Source: Flavobacterium sp. MC2016-06
GTDB lineage: Bacteria; Bacteroidota; Bacteroidia; Flavobacteriales; Flavobacteriaceae
Assembly (NCBI RefSeq): GCF_009711165.2
Contig: NZ_WMID02000016.1
Coordinates: 78,770-142,769 of the forward strand
Direction: 5' to 3'
DNA: 64,000 nt
This document shows, one piece after another, positions 44,856-54,663 of the stretch. Every line of letters begins with the position of its first letter. Within the stretch, counting starts at the first letter, position 1. The notes under the pieces were generated by a model. The model was not told the DNA's origin. It saw nothing but the letters and a program-made list of their open reading frames with translations, and ran no database searches. The translations under genes were made by a program, and so were the position numbers.

Positions 44856-46397
44856 ATGGCAGGAGGAAAATTAACCCCTAGACAGAAGATGATTAACCTG
44901 ATGTATCTGGTTTTCATCGCGATGTTAGCAATGAACATGTCAAAAGAAGTATTATCTGCTTTTGGCTTAATGAATGAAAAATTTGAAAGCGCAAATACTT
45001 CTTCAGTTGCTTCAAATGCTTCTTTATTGACATCTTTAGATCAAAAAGCTGCAGAAGCAAAAGGAGAATTTGCTACAGCTGCAGAAACATCTCATAAAGT
45101 AGAAGCTGCTTCAAAAGAATTTTATGGTTACATAGGTTCTTTAAAAGGAGAAGTTTTAAAAGGATTCGAATCTGATAAAGAAACAGGAAAATTACCTTAC
45201 GAGAACATGGACAAAGGTGATAATATCGATGACTGGTTCACAGGTGAAGGATATACTAAAAAAGGTAATGAGATCATTGCTAAAATTGAAAAATATAAAG
45301 CAGACATGAAAGCTGCTTTAGGAACAGATAAAAAATATGCTGTAATTTTAGCTGAAGTAAATAAGAAATTTGATCTTTCTGATGTTAAAAACAAAGAAGG
45401 TTTAAAAGATAGATATTTAACTTATCACTTTAAAGGTTTCCCTGCAGTTGCATCTTTAGCTAAACTTTCTGCTTGGCAAAATGATGTTGAAAAAACTGAA
45501 ACTGATGTTTACAATAGTGCTTTAGGAAAAGCTGCAGTTGCTGCTGCTTCTTACAGTAACTACCAAGCAATCGTAGTTTTAGATAAAAATGCTTATTTCC
45601 AAGGAGAAAAAGTTACAGGTAAAGTTGTTTTAGGTCGTTATGACGAAAACACAAAACCAACTTCATTCCAAGGTCCTGGACAAATTGTTAATGGACAAGC
45701 TGTTATTTCGTTAACTGCTGGAGGTGTTGGTGAGCAAAAAATTAATGGACAATTTAGCTTCTTAGAAGATGGTAAGAACATTCCACTTAAATTTGCTGGA
45801 ACTTACGTTGTAGTACCAAGACCAAATTCAGCTACAATTTCTGCTGATAAAATGAATGTTGTTTACAGAGGAGTTGTTAACCCAATCTCTGTATCATTCG
45901 CTGGTGTTGATGCAAACAAAATCAATGCAAGTGCTCCTGGATTATCTTCTGCTGGAAAACCAGGTAAATATAACATGAGCCCAGGTCAAGGTACAGAAGC
46001 AACAATTGCTGTTACTGGAACTTTACCAAATGGAGACAAAGTTACAGATAAGAAAACGTTCAGAATTAAAGGTATTCCTGGTCCAACAGGTACAATTAGA
46101 GGTGAAATGGGTGTTGTTAAAGGACCTAGATCTAACTTGGAGATTGCTACTATTGGTGCTAAATTACTTGATTTTGATTTTGAAGTTGGTTTAGATGTTG
46201 TTGGATTTAATATGAAAATTGCTGGACAACCTACAGTTGTTGTTACTGGTAATAAATTAAGTTCACAATGTAAACAAGTTCTTTCAAGAGCTGGTAAAGG
46301 AGACCAAGTTACTATTTCTGAAATTAAAACTAAACTTGTTGGAGCTGGTAGCTATTTATTGCCAAGAACTGCTCCAGTAATTTATGAAATACAATAA
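44856..46397 (+). CDS. gldM: T9SS periplasm-spanning motor protein GldM
   Basis: 513 residues. Starts MAGGKLTPRQKMINLMYLVFIAMLAMNMS: a short cytoplasmic segment then one membrane helix that enters the GldL helical bundle. The large periplasmic part has an N-terminal helical domain (~35-220) followed by beta-rich domains up to the C-terminus that contact the GldK-GldN ring. Transmits motor rotation across the periplasm. Same operon as gldK, gldL and gldN. Confidence 0.97.
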   Translation: MAGGKLTPRQKMINLMYLVFIAMLAMNMSKEVLSAFGLMNEKFESANTSSVASNASLLTSLDQKAAEAKGEFATAAETSHKVEAASKEFYGYIGSLKGEVLKGFESDKETGKLPYENMDKGDNIDDWFTGEGYTKKGNEIIAKIEKYKADMKAALGTDKKYAVILAEVNKKFDLSDVKNKEGLKDRYLTYHFKGFPAVASLAKLSAWQNDVEKTETDVYNSALGKAAVAAASYSNYQAIVVLDKNAYFQGEKVTGKVVLGRYDENTKPTSFQGPGQIVNGQAVISLTAGGVGEQKINGQFSFLEDGKNIPLKFAGTYVVVPRPNSATISADKMNVVYRGVVNPISVSFAGVDANKINASAPGLSSAGKPGKYNMSPGQGTEATIAVTGTLPNGDKVTDKKTFRIKGIPGPTGTIRGEMGVVKGPRSNLEIATIGAKLLDFDFEVGLDVVGFNMKIAGQPTVVVTGNKLSSQCKQVLSRAGKGDQVTISEIKTKLVGAGSYLLPRTAPVIYEIQ

Positions 46398-46443
46398 ATA
46401 TAAGTAGGTAAAACTACGTTCAATATCTTATAATGATACCACG

Positions 46444-47433
46444 ATGAAAGTAAGAAATTTTTTAATAGCCATTGTTTCCATTGCTGGAGGTTTTGCTTCT
46501 AATGCGCAATCTAATTTGCTGAATGCAAAAACACCTGAGCAGATAGGACTTAAGACTCCTGCGCAACTTATCTCAGACAATGATAAGCCTTTGGCTTATG
46601 GTTATGTAGATGATAGAGATGTCTTGATGGGGAAAACTACTTGGGAAATCATTGATTTGAATGAAAAAATCAACTTTCCTTTATATTTTCCTGTAGATAC
46701 AGCTAATATTGGTTCTAACAGACGTTCTCTTTATGACGTCTTGACGAAAGCCGTTAAAAACGGTAAAGTAACTGAAGTTTATACGGATAGTTATTTCAAT
46801 ACTAAAAAATCTATGAAGGACATTGAAGGGTCATTATCTCGTATCGATACAACAGATGCTGGTAGAGAATTGATTAACCAATACCCAGATGATTACAAAA
46901 CACACGTTGTTAAGAAAAAAGTAGTTACAGGTAAAGGTAAAAACAAAGTTGTTTCTTATGTTGAAGAAACTGTTGGTGCAACCAGAACGGTTCCTTCTGA
47001 ATACATTTTGAAACAAGATCTTACAGCTGCAGATGTTACTCAGTATAAAATTAAAGGATACTGGTATTTTGATAAACGTCAAAGTGAATTAAAATATCGT
47101 TTACTAGGACTTTGTCCTGTAACTCCAGACGTTTATACAATGAATAGTGACGAAAAGGATTATATTGAGTTATTTTGGGTTTTCTTCCCAAATGCCAGAG
47201 AAGCACTGCATGAAGCAAAAGCTTTTAATGACAGTAACTCAGCACTTCCAATTTCTTTCGATCAGATTTTAAACTCTAGACGTTTTAATGCAGTTATCTA
47301 CAAAGAAGAAAACTTGTACGGAGATCGTGAGATCAAAGATTACATGAAAGATAACGCTCAAAACCAATTACTAGAATCTGAAAGAGTAAAAGAAAAGATT
47401 CGTAATTTCGAGCAAGATATGTGGAACTACTAA
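46444..47433 (+). CDS. gldN: T9SS outer ring protein GldN
   Basis: 329 residues with signal peptide (cut after SNA, before QSN). Family stretches include NEKINFPLYFPVDT, SRRSLYDVL-like NRRSLYDVLTKA, YWYFDKRQSELKYRLLG and ELFWVFFPNAREALHEA. Binds GldK to form the periplasmic ring of the type IX secretion system. Last gene of gldKLMN; a terminator follows. A close paralogue of the same length lies immediately downstream. Confidence 0.96.
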   Translation: MKVRNFLIAIVSIAGGFASNAQSNLLNAKTPEQIGLKTPAQLISDNDKPLAYGYVDDRDVLMGKTTWEIIDLNEKINFPLYFPVDTANIGSNRRSLYDVLTKAVKNGKVTEVYTDSYFNTKKSMKDIEGSLSRIDTTDAGRELINQYPDDYKTHVVKKKVVTGKGKNKVVSYVEETVGATRTVPSEYILKQDLTAADVTQYKIKGYWYFDKRQSELKYRLLGLCPVTPDVYTMNSDEKDYIELFWVFFPNAREALHEAKAFNDSNSALPISFDQILNSRRFNAVIYKEENLYGDREIKDYMKDNAQNQLLESERVKEKIRNFEQDMWNY

Positions 47434-47454
47434 ACCACTAATTACATTATAACA

Positions 47455-47490
47455 AAAACTCTTACTACCTTTGTAGTAAGAGTTTTTTTT
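47455..47490 (+). terminator. Terminator after gldN
   Basis: AAAACTCTTACTAC pairs exactly with GTAGTAAGAGTTTT around CTTT, followed by a run of T. A near-copy follows the paralogue. Confidence 0.9.
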
Positions 47491-47644
47491 TGCAATCAAT
47501 TTTGTTTGATGCTCAATAGGCTAAAGTGGTACTTTAAGTTTTTAACTTTAAAGTTGATGGTTATTTATTGTGATTTTATTTTTTGTAAGAAAATTATAAT
47601 AAAAAATATTTTATTGCGTTTAATTTTTTATAATATTTATAATT

Positions 47645-48634
47645 ATGAAAGTAAGAAGCTTTTTAATAACCATTTTTTCAGTAGCAGTTAGTTTTATTTC
47701 TAATGCACAATCTAATTTACTTAATGCTAAAACAGCAGAGCAAATTGGTATAAAGACTGCAGCGCAGCAGATTTCTGATAATGATAAGCCTTTGGCTTAT
47801 GGTTATATCGATGATAAAGATGTTTTGATGGGAAAAACAGTTTGGGAGATTATCGATTTAAACGAAAAAATAAATTTCCCATTATACTATCCAGTTGATA
47901 CTGTAAATATTGGGTCTAATAGGCGTTCTCTTTATGATGTCTTGACGAAAGCTATTAAACAAGGTAAAATAACAGAGGTTTATACAGATAGTTATTTCAA
48001 TACCAAAAAATCTATGAAAGACATAGAAGGATCATTGTCTCGTGTAGATACTACAGATGCAGGTAGAGAATTAATTAACCAATATCCAGATGATTATAGA
48101 ACACATGTCGTTAAGAAAAAAGTAGTTACTGGTAAAGGTAAAAACAAAGTTGTTTCTTATGTTGAACAAACTGTTGGTGCAACTAGGACAGTTCCAGCTG
48201 AATATATCCTTAAACAAGACCTTACTGCTGCAGATGTTACAGAGTACAAAATTAAAGGGTATTGGTATTTTGACAAACGTCAAAGTGAATTGAAATATCG
48301 TTTACTAGGAATTTGTCCTGTAACTCCTGATGTTTATACTATGAATAGTGATGAGAAGGATTATATTGAGTTATTTTGGGTTTTCTTTCCAAATGCTAGA
48401 GATGCTTTGCATGAAGCAAAAGCTTTTAACGACAGTAACTCTGCCCTTCCAATATCTTTTGATCAGATCTTAAATTCTAGACGTTTTAATGCGCTTATTT
48501 ACAAAGAAGAAAATATGTATGGAGATCGTGAGATTAAAGATTATATGAAAAATAATGCACAAGATCAATTGTTAGAATCAGAAAGAGTAAAAGAGAAGAT
48601 CCGTAATTTTGAAGAAGATATGTGGAACTACTAA
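47645..48634 (+). CDS. gldO: GldN paralogue GldO
   Basis: 329 residues, same length as GldN and nearly identical over most of its span; differences cluster in the signal peptide and scattered conservative changes (for example PVDTVNIGS for PVDTANIGS). In F. johnsoniae gldO directly follows gldN and is partly redundant with it. Separated from gldN by a terminator and ~150 AT-rich bases, so it likely has its own promoter. A near-copy of the gldN terminator follows the gene. Confidence 0.94.
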   Translation: MKVRSFLITIFSVAVSFISNAQSNLLNAKTAEQIGIKTAAQQISDNDKPLAYGYIDDKDVLMGKTVWEIIDLNEKINFPLYYPVDTVNIGSNRRSLYDVLTKAIKQGKITEVYTDSYFNTKKSMKDIEGSLSRVDTTDAGRELINQYPDDYRTHVVKKKVVTGKGKNKVVSYVEQTVGATRTVPAEYILKQDLTAADVTEYKIKGYWYFDKRQSELKYRLLGICPVTPDVYTMNSDEKDYIELFWVFFPNARDALHEAKAFNDSNSALPISFDQILNSRRFNALIYKEENMYGDREIKDYMKNNAQDQLLESERVKEKIRNFEEDMWNY

Positions 48635-48656
48635 ATTAGCAGATTACATTATAACA

Positions 48657-48692
48657 AAAACTCTTAGTACCTTTGTAATAAGAGTTTTTTTA
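48657..48692 (+). terminator. Terminator after gldO
   Basis: AAAACTCTTAGTAC pairs with GTAATAAGAGTTTT (one mismatch) around CTTT and ends in T. Same sequence context as the gldN terminator (ATTACATTATAACAAAAACT), showing the duplicated unit included it. Confidence 0.9.
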
Positions 48693-48709
48693 TTTTACCC
48701 CCTTTATAA

Positions 48710-49759
48710 ATGATTGATTACTTAATTGTCGGATCTGGATTGGCTGGAATTTCTTTCGCTGAAATTGCCCTTAAAAACAATAAGTCTATTTTAGTGATAG
48801 ATGATAAGTCTCAAATTTCATCGCGAGTAGCCGGCGGATTGTATAATCCTGTTATTTTAAAACGTTTTAGTGAAGTTTGGAAAGCGGAAGAACAATTAGC
48901 TTTGATGGAAGATTTCTACAACGATATTGAGGCTAAACTAAAAATGAAAGTCAACTTTAAGCTTCCTATTTTGAGAAAGTTTTTCTCAATAGAAGAACAG
49001 AATAATTGGTTTTCGGCTTCAGATAAACCTCTTTTAGCTCCATTTCTTTCTACTAAATTAATATTTAAGAAATATGCAGGAATTGATTCTTCGCATGATT
49101 ATGGAGAAGTTTTGCATACAGGTTATGTAGACACAGCTCTTTTACTAGATAAATATCAAGAGTATTTAGCTCAAAATAACCTTTTGCTTAGAGAATCATT
49201 TGAATATGATAAACTAATTATTAATGATGATTATTTGGAATATAAAAGCCATAAAGCAAAAAATATAATTTTTGCAGAAGGTTTTGGATTGCATGCAAAT
49301 CCTTTTTTTCAGGATCTTCCGCTTGATGGAACTAAAGGAGAATTGTTTATAATAAAAGCACCAGGACTTGATCTAGATGTGATTGTAAATACGAGTGTTT
49401 TTATTCTTCCTATGGGTGACGATTTGTTTAAAGTTGGTGCAACTTACAATTGGAAAGATAAAACTGATCTGCCAACTGAAGAAGGAAAAACAGAATTGGT
49501 AGAACGAATTCAAGAAATCATTAACTGTGATTTTGAAATTGTCTCTCATTTTGGAGGTGTTAGACCTACAGTACGTGACAGACGACCAATAATAGGAACT
49601 CATGATCTACATAAATCATTACATTTATTAAATGGCTTAGGAACGCGCGGCGTGATGCTAGGTCCAGCTATGGCTAAGGATTTATTTGATTATATTGAAA
49701 ATAAAACTGCTTTAGACCCAGTAATTGATATTTATCGATTTTATAAAAAAAGAAGATAA
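48710..49759 (+). CDS. FAD-dependent oxidoreductase (DAO family)
   Basis: 349 residues. N-terminal dinucleotide motif YLIVGSGLAGISFAE (G8-x-G10-x2-G13), acidic end of strand 2 (IDD), and a C-terminal GGVRPTVRDRRPIIG then LNGLGTRGVMLGPAMA typical of D-amino-acid/glycine oxidase-like proteins. Cytoplasmic; oxidises an amine or alpha-hydroxy acid of unknown identity. Its ATG is ~18 bases after the gldO terminator run, so it is transcribed separately or by read-through. Confidence 0.85.
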   Translation: MIDYLIVGSGLAGISFAEIALKNNKSILVIDDKSQISSRVAGGLYNPVILKRFSEVWKAEEQLALMEDFYNDIEAKLKMKVNFKLPILRKFFSIEEQNNWFSASDKPLLAPFLSTKLIFKKYAGIDSSHDYGEVLHTGYVDTALLLDKYQEYLAQNNLLLRESFEYDKLIINDDYLEYKSHKAKNIIFAEGFGLHANPFFQDLPLDGTKGELFIIKAPGLDLDVIVNTSVFILPMGDDLFKVGATYNWKDKTDLPTEEGKTELVERIQEIINCDFEIVSHFGGVRPTVRDRRPIIGTHDLHKSLHLLNGLGTRGVMLGPAMAKDLFDYIENKTALDPVIDIYRFYKKRR

Positions 49760-49765
49760 AGAATA

Positions 49766-50158
49766 TTATTGATTAGCTTTTGAGCCTGCTTTGGGATCAT
49801 AAGATACAAACATATTGATATAGATGTTTCTTGAAAGTCTTAAAACAAAAGGGAATAAAACAACCAAAGCTATTATAATACTTAAGAATGATTGCTCGAT
49901 AGTTGTTCCAAAAAACACAAACGACACTATAAATGCCGCAATTCCTACGGCAACATTTAATCCGTAACTTACATACATAGCTCCATAAAAAAAAGAAGGT
50001 TCAATTTGATATTTTAATCCACAGTGGCTGCAGGTTTCGTTCATTTTTAGAACTTTAGTCAAATGAAGCGGGTTCTGGTCTGAATACATACTTTCATTTT
50101 GACATTTTGGACAGCTTCCTGTAAAAATACTTCTTATTTTAGATCCTTTTTTAAACAT
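49766..50158 (-). CDS. DUF983 zinc-ribbon membrane protein
   Basis: 130 residues. N-terminal zinc ribbon from two CxxC knuckles (CPKC near 15, CSHC near 43) followed by two membrane helices (about 57-80 and 88-107). Matches DUF983, a family of unknown function in Bacteroidetes and alphaproteobacteria. Convergent with the FAD oxidoreductase gene, whose stop is only six bases away. Confidence 0.85.
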   Translation of the reverse strand: MFKKGSKIRSIFTGSCPKCQNESMYSDQNPLHLTKVLKMNETCSHCGLKYQIEPSFFYGAMYVSYGLNVAVGIAAFIVSFVFFGTTIEQSFLSIIIALVVLFPFVLRLSRNIYINMFVSYDPKAGSKANQ

Positions 50159-50611
50159 TTTATATGGATTGTATTTGTGAAAATTATGGCGAATGATGAT
50201 TTAATACCCAGTTAAATCGTACGGATTTGTAGTTTTAATTTGAGTGTAAAGATAGTGATTATCTTTGTTTTTTGTTGGTAGTGCTATTTCTTTGATTTCC
50301 TTTTTATTAGATTTTTTTATTTTTTTAAAGTTTCAATTTTAAATGCTTAGTTGAAAATTGGACTTGTGTTTGGATTGTAAAAAAACGGTTTTCGCTATAA
50401 GATTTTAAAACTAGAATTATAAACTGGTTTTGTACTTAAGAATATTATAAAAGCTATTGTTTTTCAGAGCCAAAACTTCAATTAATTGTTATACTTTTGC
50501 ACTTTCAAAACATATAGAAGAATAAGTTGGTTTTACCGTGTTTTTCTAAGTTAAATTAATAAACAACAATGGTTTGTTAAACCATTATATCTTTCAGCAA
50601 TAGTCTAAATT
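50159..50611. other. Intergenic region upstream of the ABC-F gene
   Basis: 453 AT-rich bases between divergent genes. TACTTTTG at 50492-50499 matches the -7 box, with no TTG at proper distance; it would leave a ~105-base leader before the ABC-F start, a length that could hold a regulatory leader peptide, but no convincing one was found. Confidence 0.35.
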
Positions 50612-52525
50612 ATGCTTAATATACACAATCTGTCGGTTTCTTTTGGAGGAACATATTTATTTGAAGAAGTTACTTTTCGTTTAGGAGCAGGAGATCGCGT
50701 AGGTCTTGTTGGTAAAAACGGTGCAGGTAAATCGACGATGCTTAAAATGTTAGCAAGAGATTTTGCTCCAGATTCTGGAGTTATTTCTCAAGAAAAAGAT
50801 ATTCGAATGGGGTTTTTACGTCAGGATATTGATTTTGAACAAGGAAGAACCGTATTAGAAGAAGCTTATGAAGCTTTTACTGAAATAAAAATTGTAGAAA
50901 AAAAATTAGAAGAAATCAATCATCAATTGGTTACCAGAACCGATTATGAAAGTGAAGAATACAGCCAGATTATCGAAGATTTATCGGACTATACACATCG
51001 TTTTGATCTTTTAGGAGGTTATAATTATGTGGGCGATACAGAGAAAATTCTTCTAGGTTTAGGTTTTAAAAGAGAAGTATTCAACAATCAAACCGAAACA
51101 TTTTCTGGAGGTTGGAGAATGCGTATCGAGCTGGCAAAACTTTTATTGCAATCTAATGATGTATTGTTACTGGATGAGCCAACCAACCACTTGGATATCG
51201 AAAGTATTATTTGGTTAGAAAGTTTCCTTCGTAATTATCCAGGAGTTGTGGTAATTGTTTCGCACGATAAAATGTTCCTAGATAATGTTACAAACCGTAC
51301 TATTGAAATTTCATTAGGGAAAGCATACGATTTTAATAAACCTTATTCTCAATATTTAGAATTGCGTCATGAAATTCGTGAAAAGCAATTGGCAACACAA
51401 AAAAATCAAGCCAAAAAAATTGAAGAAACAGAAAAATTAATCGAGAAATTCCGTGCAAAAGCTTCAAAAGCTTCAATGGCGCAATCCTTGATTAAAAAAT
51501 TAGATAAAGTAGAAAGAATTGAAGTTGATGAAGATGATAATTCTGTTATGAATATCTCTTTTCCAGTTTCAAAAGAACCTGGAAAAGTTGTTGTTGAAGC
51601 AGAACAGGTAACAAAAGCATACGGAGATAAAGTTATTTTAAAAGAGATCGATTTGTTAGTGGAACGCGGTAGTAAAATTGCTTTCGTTGGTCAAAACGGA
51701 CAAGGTAAATCTACTTTTATAAAAGCTATTGTAAACGAATTTGAATATCAAGGAAACATCAAATTAGGGCACAATGTTCAATTAGGTTATTTTGCTCAAA
51801 ATCAAGCAGAATATTTAGATGGTGAAATCACATTGCTTCAAACAATGGAGGATGCTGCAACAGACACAAACCGATCTAAAGTTCGTGATATGTTAGGATC
51901 ATTTTTATTTCGCGGCGATGATGTAGAGAAAAAAGTAAAAGTACTTTCTGGAGGTGAGCGTAACCGTTTGGCACTTTGTAAATTATTATTACAGCCAATC
52001 AACGTGTTGCTGATGGATGAGCCTACGAATCACTTAGATATTAAATCTAAAAATGTTTTAAAAGCGGCACTTCAAAAATTTGGAGGAACTTTATTATTAG
52101 TTTCTCACGATAGAGATTTTCTTCAAGGAATGTCGAATATCGTTTATGAATTTAAAGATCAAAAAATCAGACAATATTTAGGAGATATCAACTTTTTCTT
52201 AGAACAGCGTAATCTTGAAAATATGCGCGAAGTAGAGAAAAAAGATGTTGTAAAAGCAGCAGCTCCAAAAGAAAACAACAAAACTTCATACGAAGATCAG
52301 AAAAAAGGAAAAGCTCTTCAAAACAAATTAAGTAAAGTTGAAAGTCAAATCAAACAATTAGAAAGAGACATTCAGCACGACGATAAAATGTTAGCTTCAA
52401 ATTACGACAAACATATCGAAGACGCTTCATTCTTTACAGCATATAACAAAAAGAAAGCCGATTTAGAACAATTACTTCTGGACTGGGAAATTGTTCAAGA
52501 AGAAATAGATAATTTCAACCCATAA
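50612..52525 (+). CDS. ABC-F family ATPase
   Basis: 637 residues, two ABC domains in tandem and no membrane helices. First domain: Walker A VGKNGAGKST, signature FSGGWRMR, Walker B DVLLLDEPTNHLD. Second: GQNGQGKST, LSGGERNRL, NVLLMDEPTNHLD. The inter-domain linker (~250-320) is the helical P-site tRNA interaction arm, and a coiled-coil C-terminus (~540-637) is Uup-like. ABC-F proteins act on ribosomes; this one is probably a housekeeping translation factor and not a resistance determinant, though that cannot be told from sequence alone. Confidence 0.93.
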   Translation: MLNIHNLSVSFGGTYLFEEVTFRLGAGDRVGLVGKNGAGKSTMLKMLARDFAPDSGVISQEKDIRMGFLRQDIDFEQGRTVLEEAYEAFTEIKIVEKKLEEINHQLVTRTDYESEEYSQIIEDLSDYTHRFDLLGGYNYVGDTEKILLGLGFKREVFNNQTETFSGGWRMRIELAKLLLQSNDVLLLDEPTNHLDIESIIWLESFLRNYPGVVVIVSHDKMFLDNVTNRTIEISLGKAYDFNKPYSQYLELRHEIREKQLATQKNQAKKIEETEKLIEKFRAKASKASMAQSLIKKLDKVERIEVDEDDNSVMNISFPVSKEPGKVVVEAEQVTKAYGDKVILKEIDLLVERGSKIAFVGQNGQGKSTFIKAIVNEFEYQGNIKLGHNVQLGYFAQNQAEYLDGEITLLQTMEDAATDTNRSKVRDMLGSFLFRGDDVEKKVKVLSGGERNRLALCKLLLQPINVLLMDEPTNHLDIKSKNVLKAALQKFGGTLLLVSHDRDFLQGMSNIVYEFKDQKIRQYLGDINFFLEQRNLENMREVEKKDVVKAAAPKENNKTSYEDQKKGKALQNKLSKVESQIKQLERDIQHDDKMLASNYDKHIEDASFFTAYNKKKADLEQLLLDWEIVQEEIDNFNP

Positions 52526-52572
52526 AAAAGTTTCAGGTTTCAAGTTATTTTAGTTTCAAGTTTAATGCAAAC

Positions 52573-52645
52573 TTGTCATATCGAGAACGAAGGATTTTCG
52601 TTGCAGAATCACTTCGCGAAGATCCTTCGTTCCTCAGGATGACAA
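52573..52645. repeat. REP-like hairpin
   Basis: TTGTCATATCGAGAACGAAG at the left and CTTCGTTCCTCAGGATGACAA at the right pair imperfectly, of the same family as the repeats near 5.1 kb and 11-12 kb. Lies between the converging ABC-F and App1-like genes. Confidence 0.75.
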
Positions 52646-52734
52646 AAATGAGAATAAATCTGCGTGTAAAAAACATCGCAAACCTTGCGTAAATACTTGC
52701 GACCTTAGCGGTAAAAGAAATCAGCTAAAAAAAA

Positions 52735-53697
52735 TTACTTAATAATTCCAATAGATTTCGAGTGCATAATAGCTTCATTACTATCCTTAAAATAGCAAAC
52801 AGAAACTTCTAAACTCTCTAAGTTTTTCAGAATAGCCTTAGTGCTGTCTTTCTGATTTTTACCTGTCTGCCTGATATAAACAGCTTTTACAGTAACCGGA
52901 AAAATTTTGCAGATACGTTCATATAAAATCGGATCATGTTGCGAGTCATCACCAAGTAAAACATACTTAAGATTAGGGTAAAATTCCAAAACATGCTTTA
53001 TTTTATCAAATTTATGATCGTGATTTCCTCTGCCACTCATAAAAAAATCAGCAACACCACGTTTAATATCTTTTAGTAAAATAACCGCTCTTGGCAGTTG
53101 ATGTATTTTAGTAAATTTTACAATAAACCGATACAGATTCCATTCGCTGCTCGAAATGTAAAAAAAGGCATTTTGTTCGTCTTTATTATATCTTCCAGCT
53201 GAACTTAAGGCTTGATAATGCGGTACAACGTCTTTGAAAACTCTGCGGTCATTGACATTTTTAAATAATAACACATATATTTTTCTGAAGAAATTATGCG
53301 TGTGCGAAATCAAAAAAGTATCATCAATATCAGATATAATACCGAGATTTCCTTTGTGCGGTCTAATAAAGCTTCCTTTTGCAATTATAGTCTCGTTTTT
53401 ATAAACCAAGCTTACTTGATATTCCATCCATCCAAAATGAGTTTCTATTTTTAGTGGAATACAAAACTTAAAATAACCATCATCTAAAGTCTTAGTGTGA
53501 ATTTCTTGATTACCATATTTTAGGTAAACATCAAAATTTTGCAGTGTTTTTATTCTAAACTGATTAATGACAGAAGTTGCATTTTTGAAATTTTTCTTCT
53601 GAAAATCGTAATCATAGCCCCTTTTAAATACATGTCCCATAACAATCAGCTCTTGTTCATTTGCATAACCTCGATATAATTGTAGAATAGGTTTCAT
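52735..53697 (-). CDS. App1-like (DUF2183) phosphatase-domain protein
   Basis: 320 residues. The catalytic half contains GIISDIDDTFLISHTHN (DIDDT 123-127, the HAD-like nucleophile motif DxDxT), a SSSEWNLY segment and LLGDDSQHDPILY, as in yeast App1, a phosphatidate phosphatase. The N-terminal ~115 residues are beta-rich. No signal peptide, so cytoplasmic or membrane-peripheral. Divergent from a lipid-kinase-type gene with only ~60 bases between their starts, and the two could act on the same lipid pool. Confidence 0.85.
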   Translation of the reverse strand: MKPILQLYRGYANEQELIVMGHVFKRGYDYDFQKKNFKNATSVINQFRIKTLQNFDVYLKYGNQEIHTKTLDDGYFKFCIPLKIETHFGWMEYQVSLVYKNETIIAKGSFIRPHKGNLGIISDIDDTFLISHTHNFFRKIYVLLFKNVNDRRVFKDVVPHYQALSSAGRYNKDEQNAFFYISSSEWNLYRFIVKFTKIHQLPRAVILLKDIKRGVADFFMSGRGNHDHKFDKIKHVLEFYPNLKYVLLGDDSQHDPILYERICKIFPVTVKAVYIRQTGKNQKDSTKAILKNLESLEVSVCYFKDSNEAIMHSKSIGIIK

Positions 53698-53759
53698 TAA
53701 TTGTGTATATTTATAGATGTTGTAAATTAATTAATTTAATCGGTTTTAAGAATAAAATT

Positions 53760-54629
53760 TTGAAAAAGAACATCATATTTGTTGTAAACCCTATTTCTGG
53801 TGATTTAGATAAATCAGATTTAATTGAGGCTGTGAGCGAGTTTTCGGCTACAAATCAGTTTCATCTGGAAGTCTACGAAACTACCGGAAAAGATGATATT
53901 AGAGCAATACAAGAGCTATATAGTCAATATTTACCAGAGCGCATTATAACAGCAGGAGGAGATGGAACCATAAAAATGGTTGCCGAAGCAATGGAAACTC
54001 ACGATGTTATCATCGGTATTCTACCTGCAGGTTCTGCCAATGGATTGTCTGTTGATTTAAATTTGCCTAATACAATTGAGGAGAATCTTAAAATTGCTTT
54101 TTTGCATGATTATATCGAAATGGATATGATTTGTATTAATGGCAAAAAAAGCATTCATTTAAGTGATATTGGTCTTAATGCAAACTTGGTTAAAAACTAC
54201 GAAGAAAGTAATATGCGTGGTATTTGGGGATATGCATTGCAGGCATTTACAACACTCACAGAGTCTGAAGAGCCTTTTGTTGCAACAATATCTGCCAATA
54301 ATGAAACTGTTGAGCATACTGCTAGAATGATTGTAATTGCCAATTCTCAAAAATATGGAACTGGTGTTGTTATCAATCCGAATGGAGCTATGAATGATGG
54401 AAAATTTGAATTGGTAATCTTAAAAAATCTTGATTTATTACTTATCGGAAAAATTATTACGGGCAATATGCCTATTGATTCAGACGATGTTGTTATAATT
54501 TCGACAGAAAAAGCAGTTATAAAGACCGATTATCCGGTTAATTTTCAAATCGATGGAGAATATTGCGGCGCTCAGACTTTATTAGATATTCATATTTTGC
54601 ACAAACAAATGAAAATAGCAATTCCTTAA
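53760..54629 (+). CDS. Diacylglycerol/lipid kinase-family protein
   Basis: 289 residues of the YegS/diacylglycerol-kinase catalytic family: FVVNPISGD at the start, nucleotide-binding GGDGT (66-70), and LPAGSANGLSVDLNLP. The family's N-terminus (K-x-IxxVVNPxSG) begins right at TTG 53760-53762, which I take as start; no ATG exists nearby, and a GTG at 53703 would add a poorly conserved leader. Phosphorylates a membrane lipid. Divergent from the App1-like phosphatase gene. Confidence 0.85.
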   Translation: MKKNIIFVVNPISGDLDKSDLIEAVSEFSATNQFHLEVYETTGKDDIRAIQELYSQYLPERIITAGGDGTIKMVAEAMETHDVIIGILPAGSANGLSVDLNLPNTIEENLKIAFLHDYIEMDMICINGKKSIHLSDIGLNANLVKNYEESNMRGIWGYALQAFTTLTESEEPFVATISANNETVEHTARMIVIANSQKYGTGVVINPNGAMNDGKFELVILKNLDLLLIGKIITGNMPIDSDDVVIISTEKAVIKTDYPVNFQIDGEYCGAQTLLDIHILHKQMKIAIP

Positions 54630-54663
54630 ATCCTTGACAAAGATTCCAAATTTGACAACTTTA

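Noticed and set aside
50612..52525. Antibiotic-resistance ABC-F protein
   Set aside because: Nothing in sequence or context separates it from housekeeping Uup-type ABC-F ATPases.
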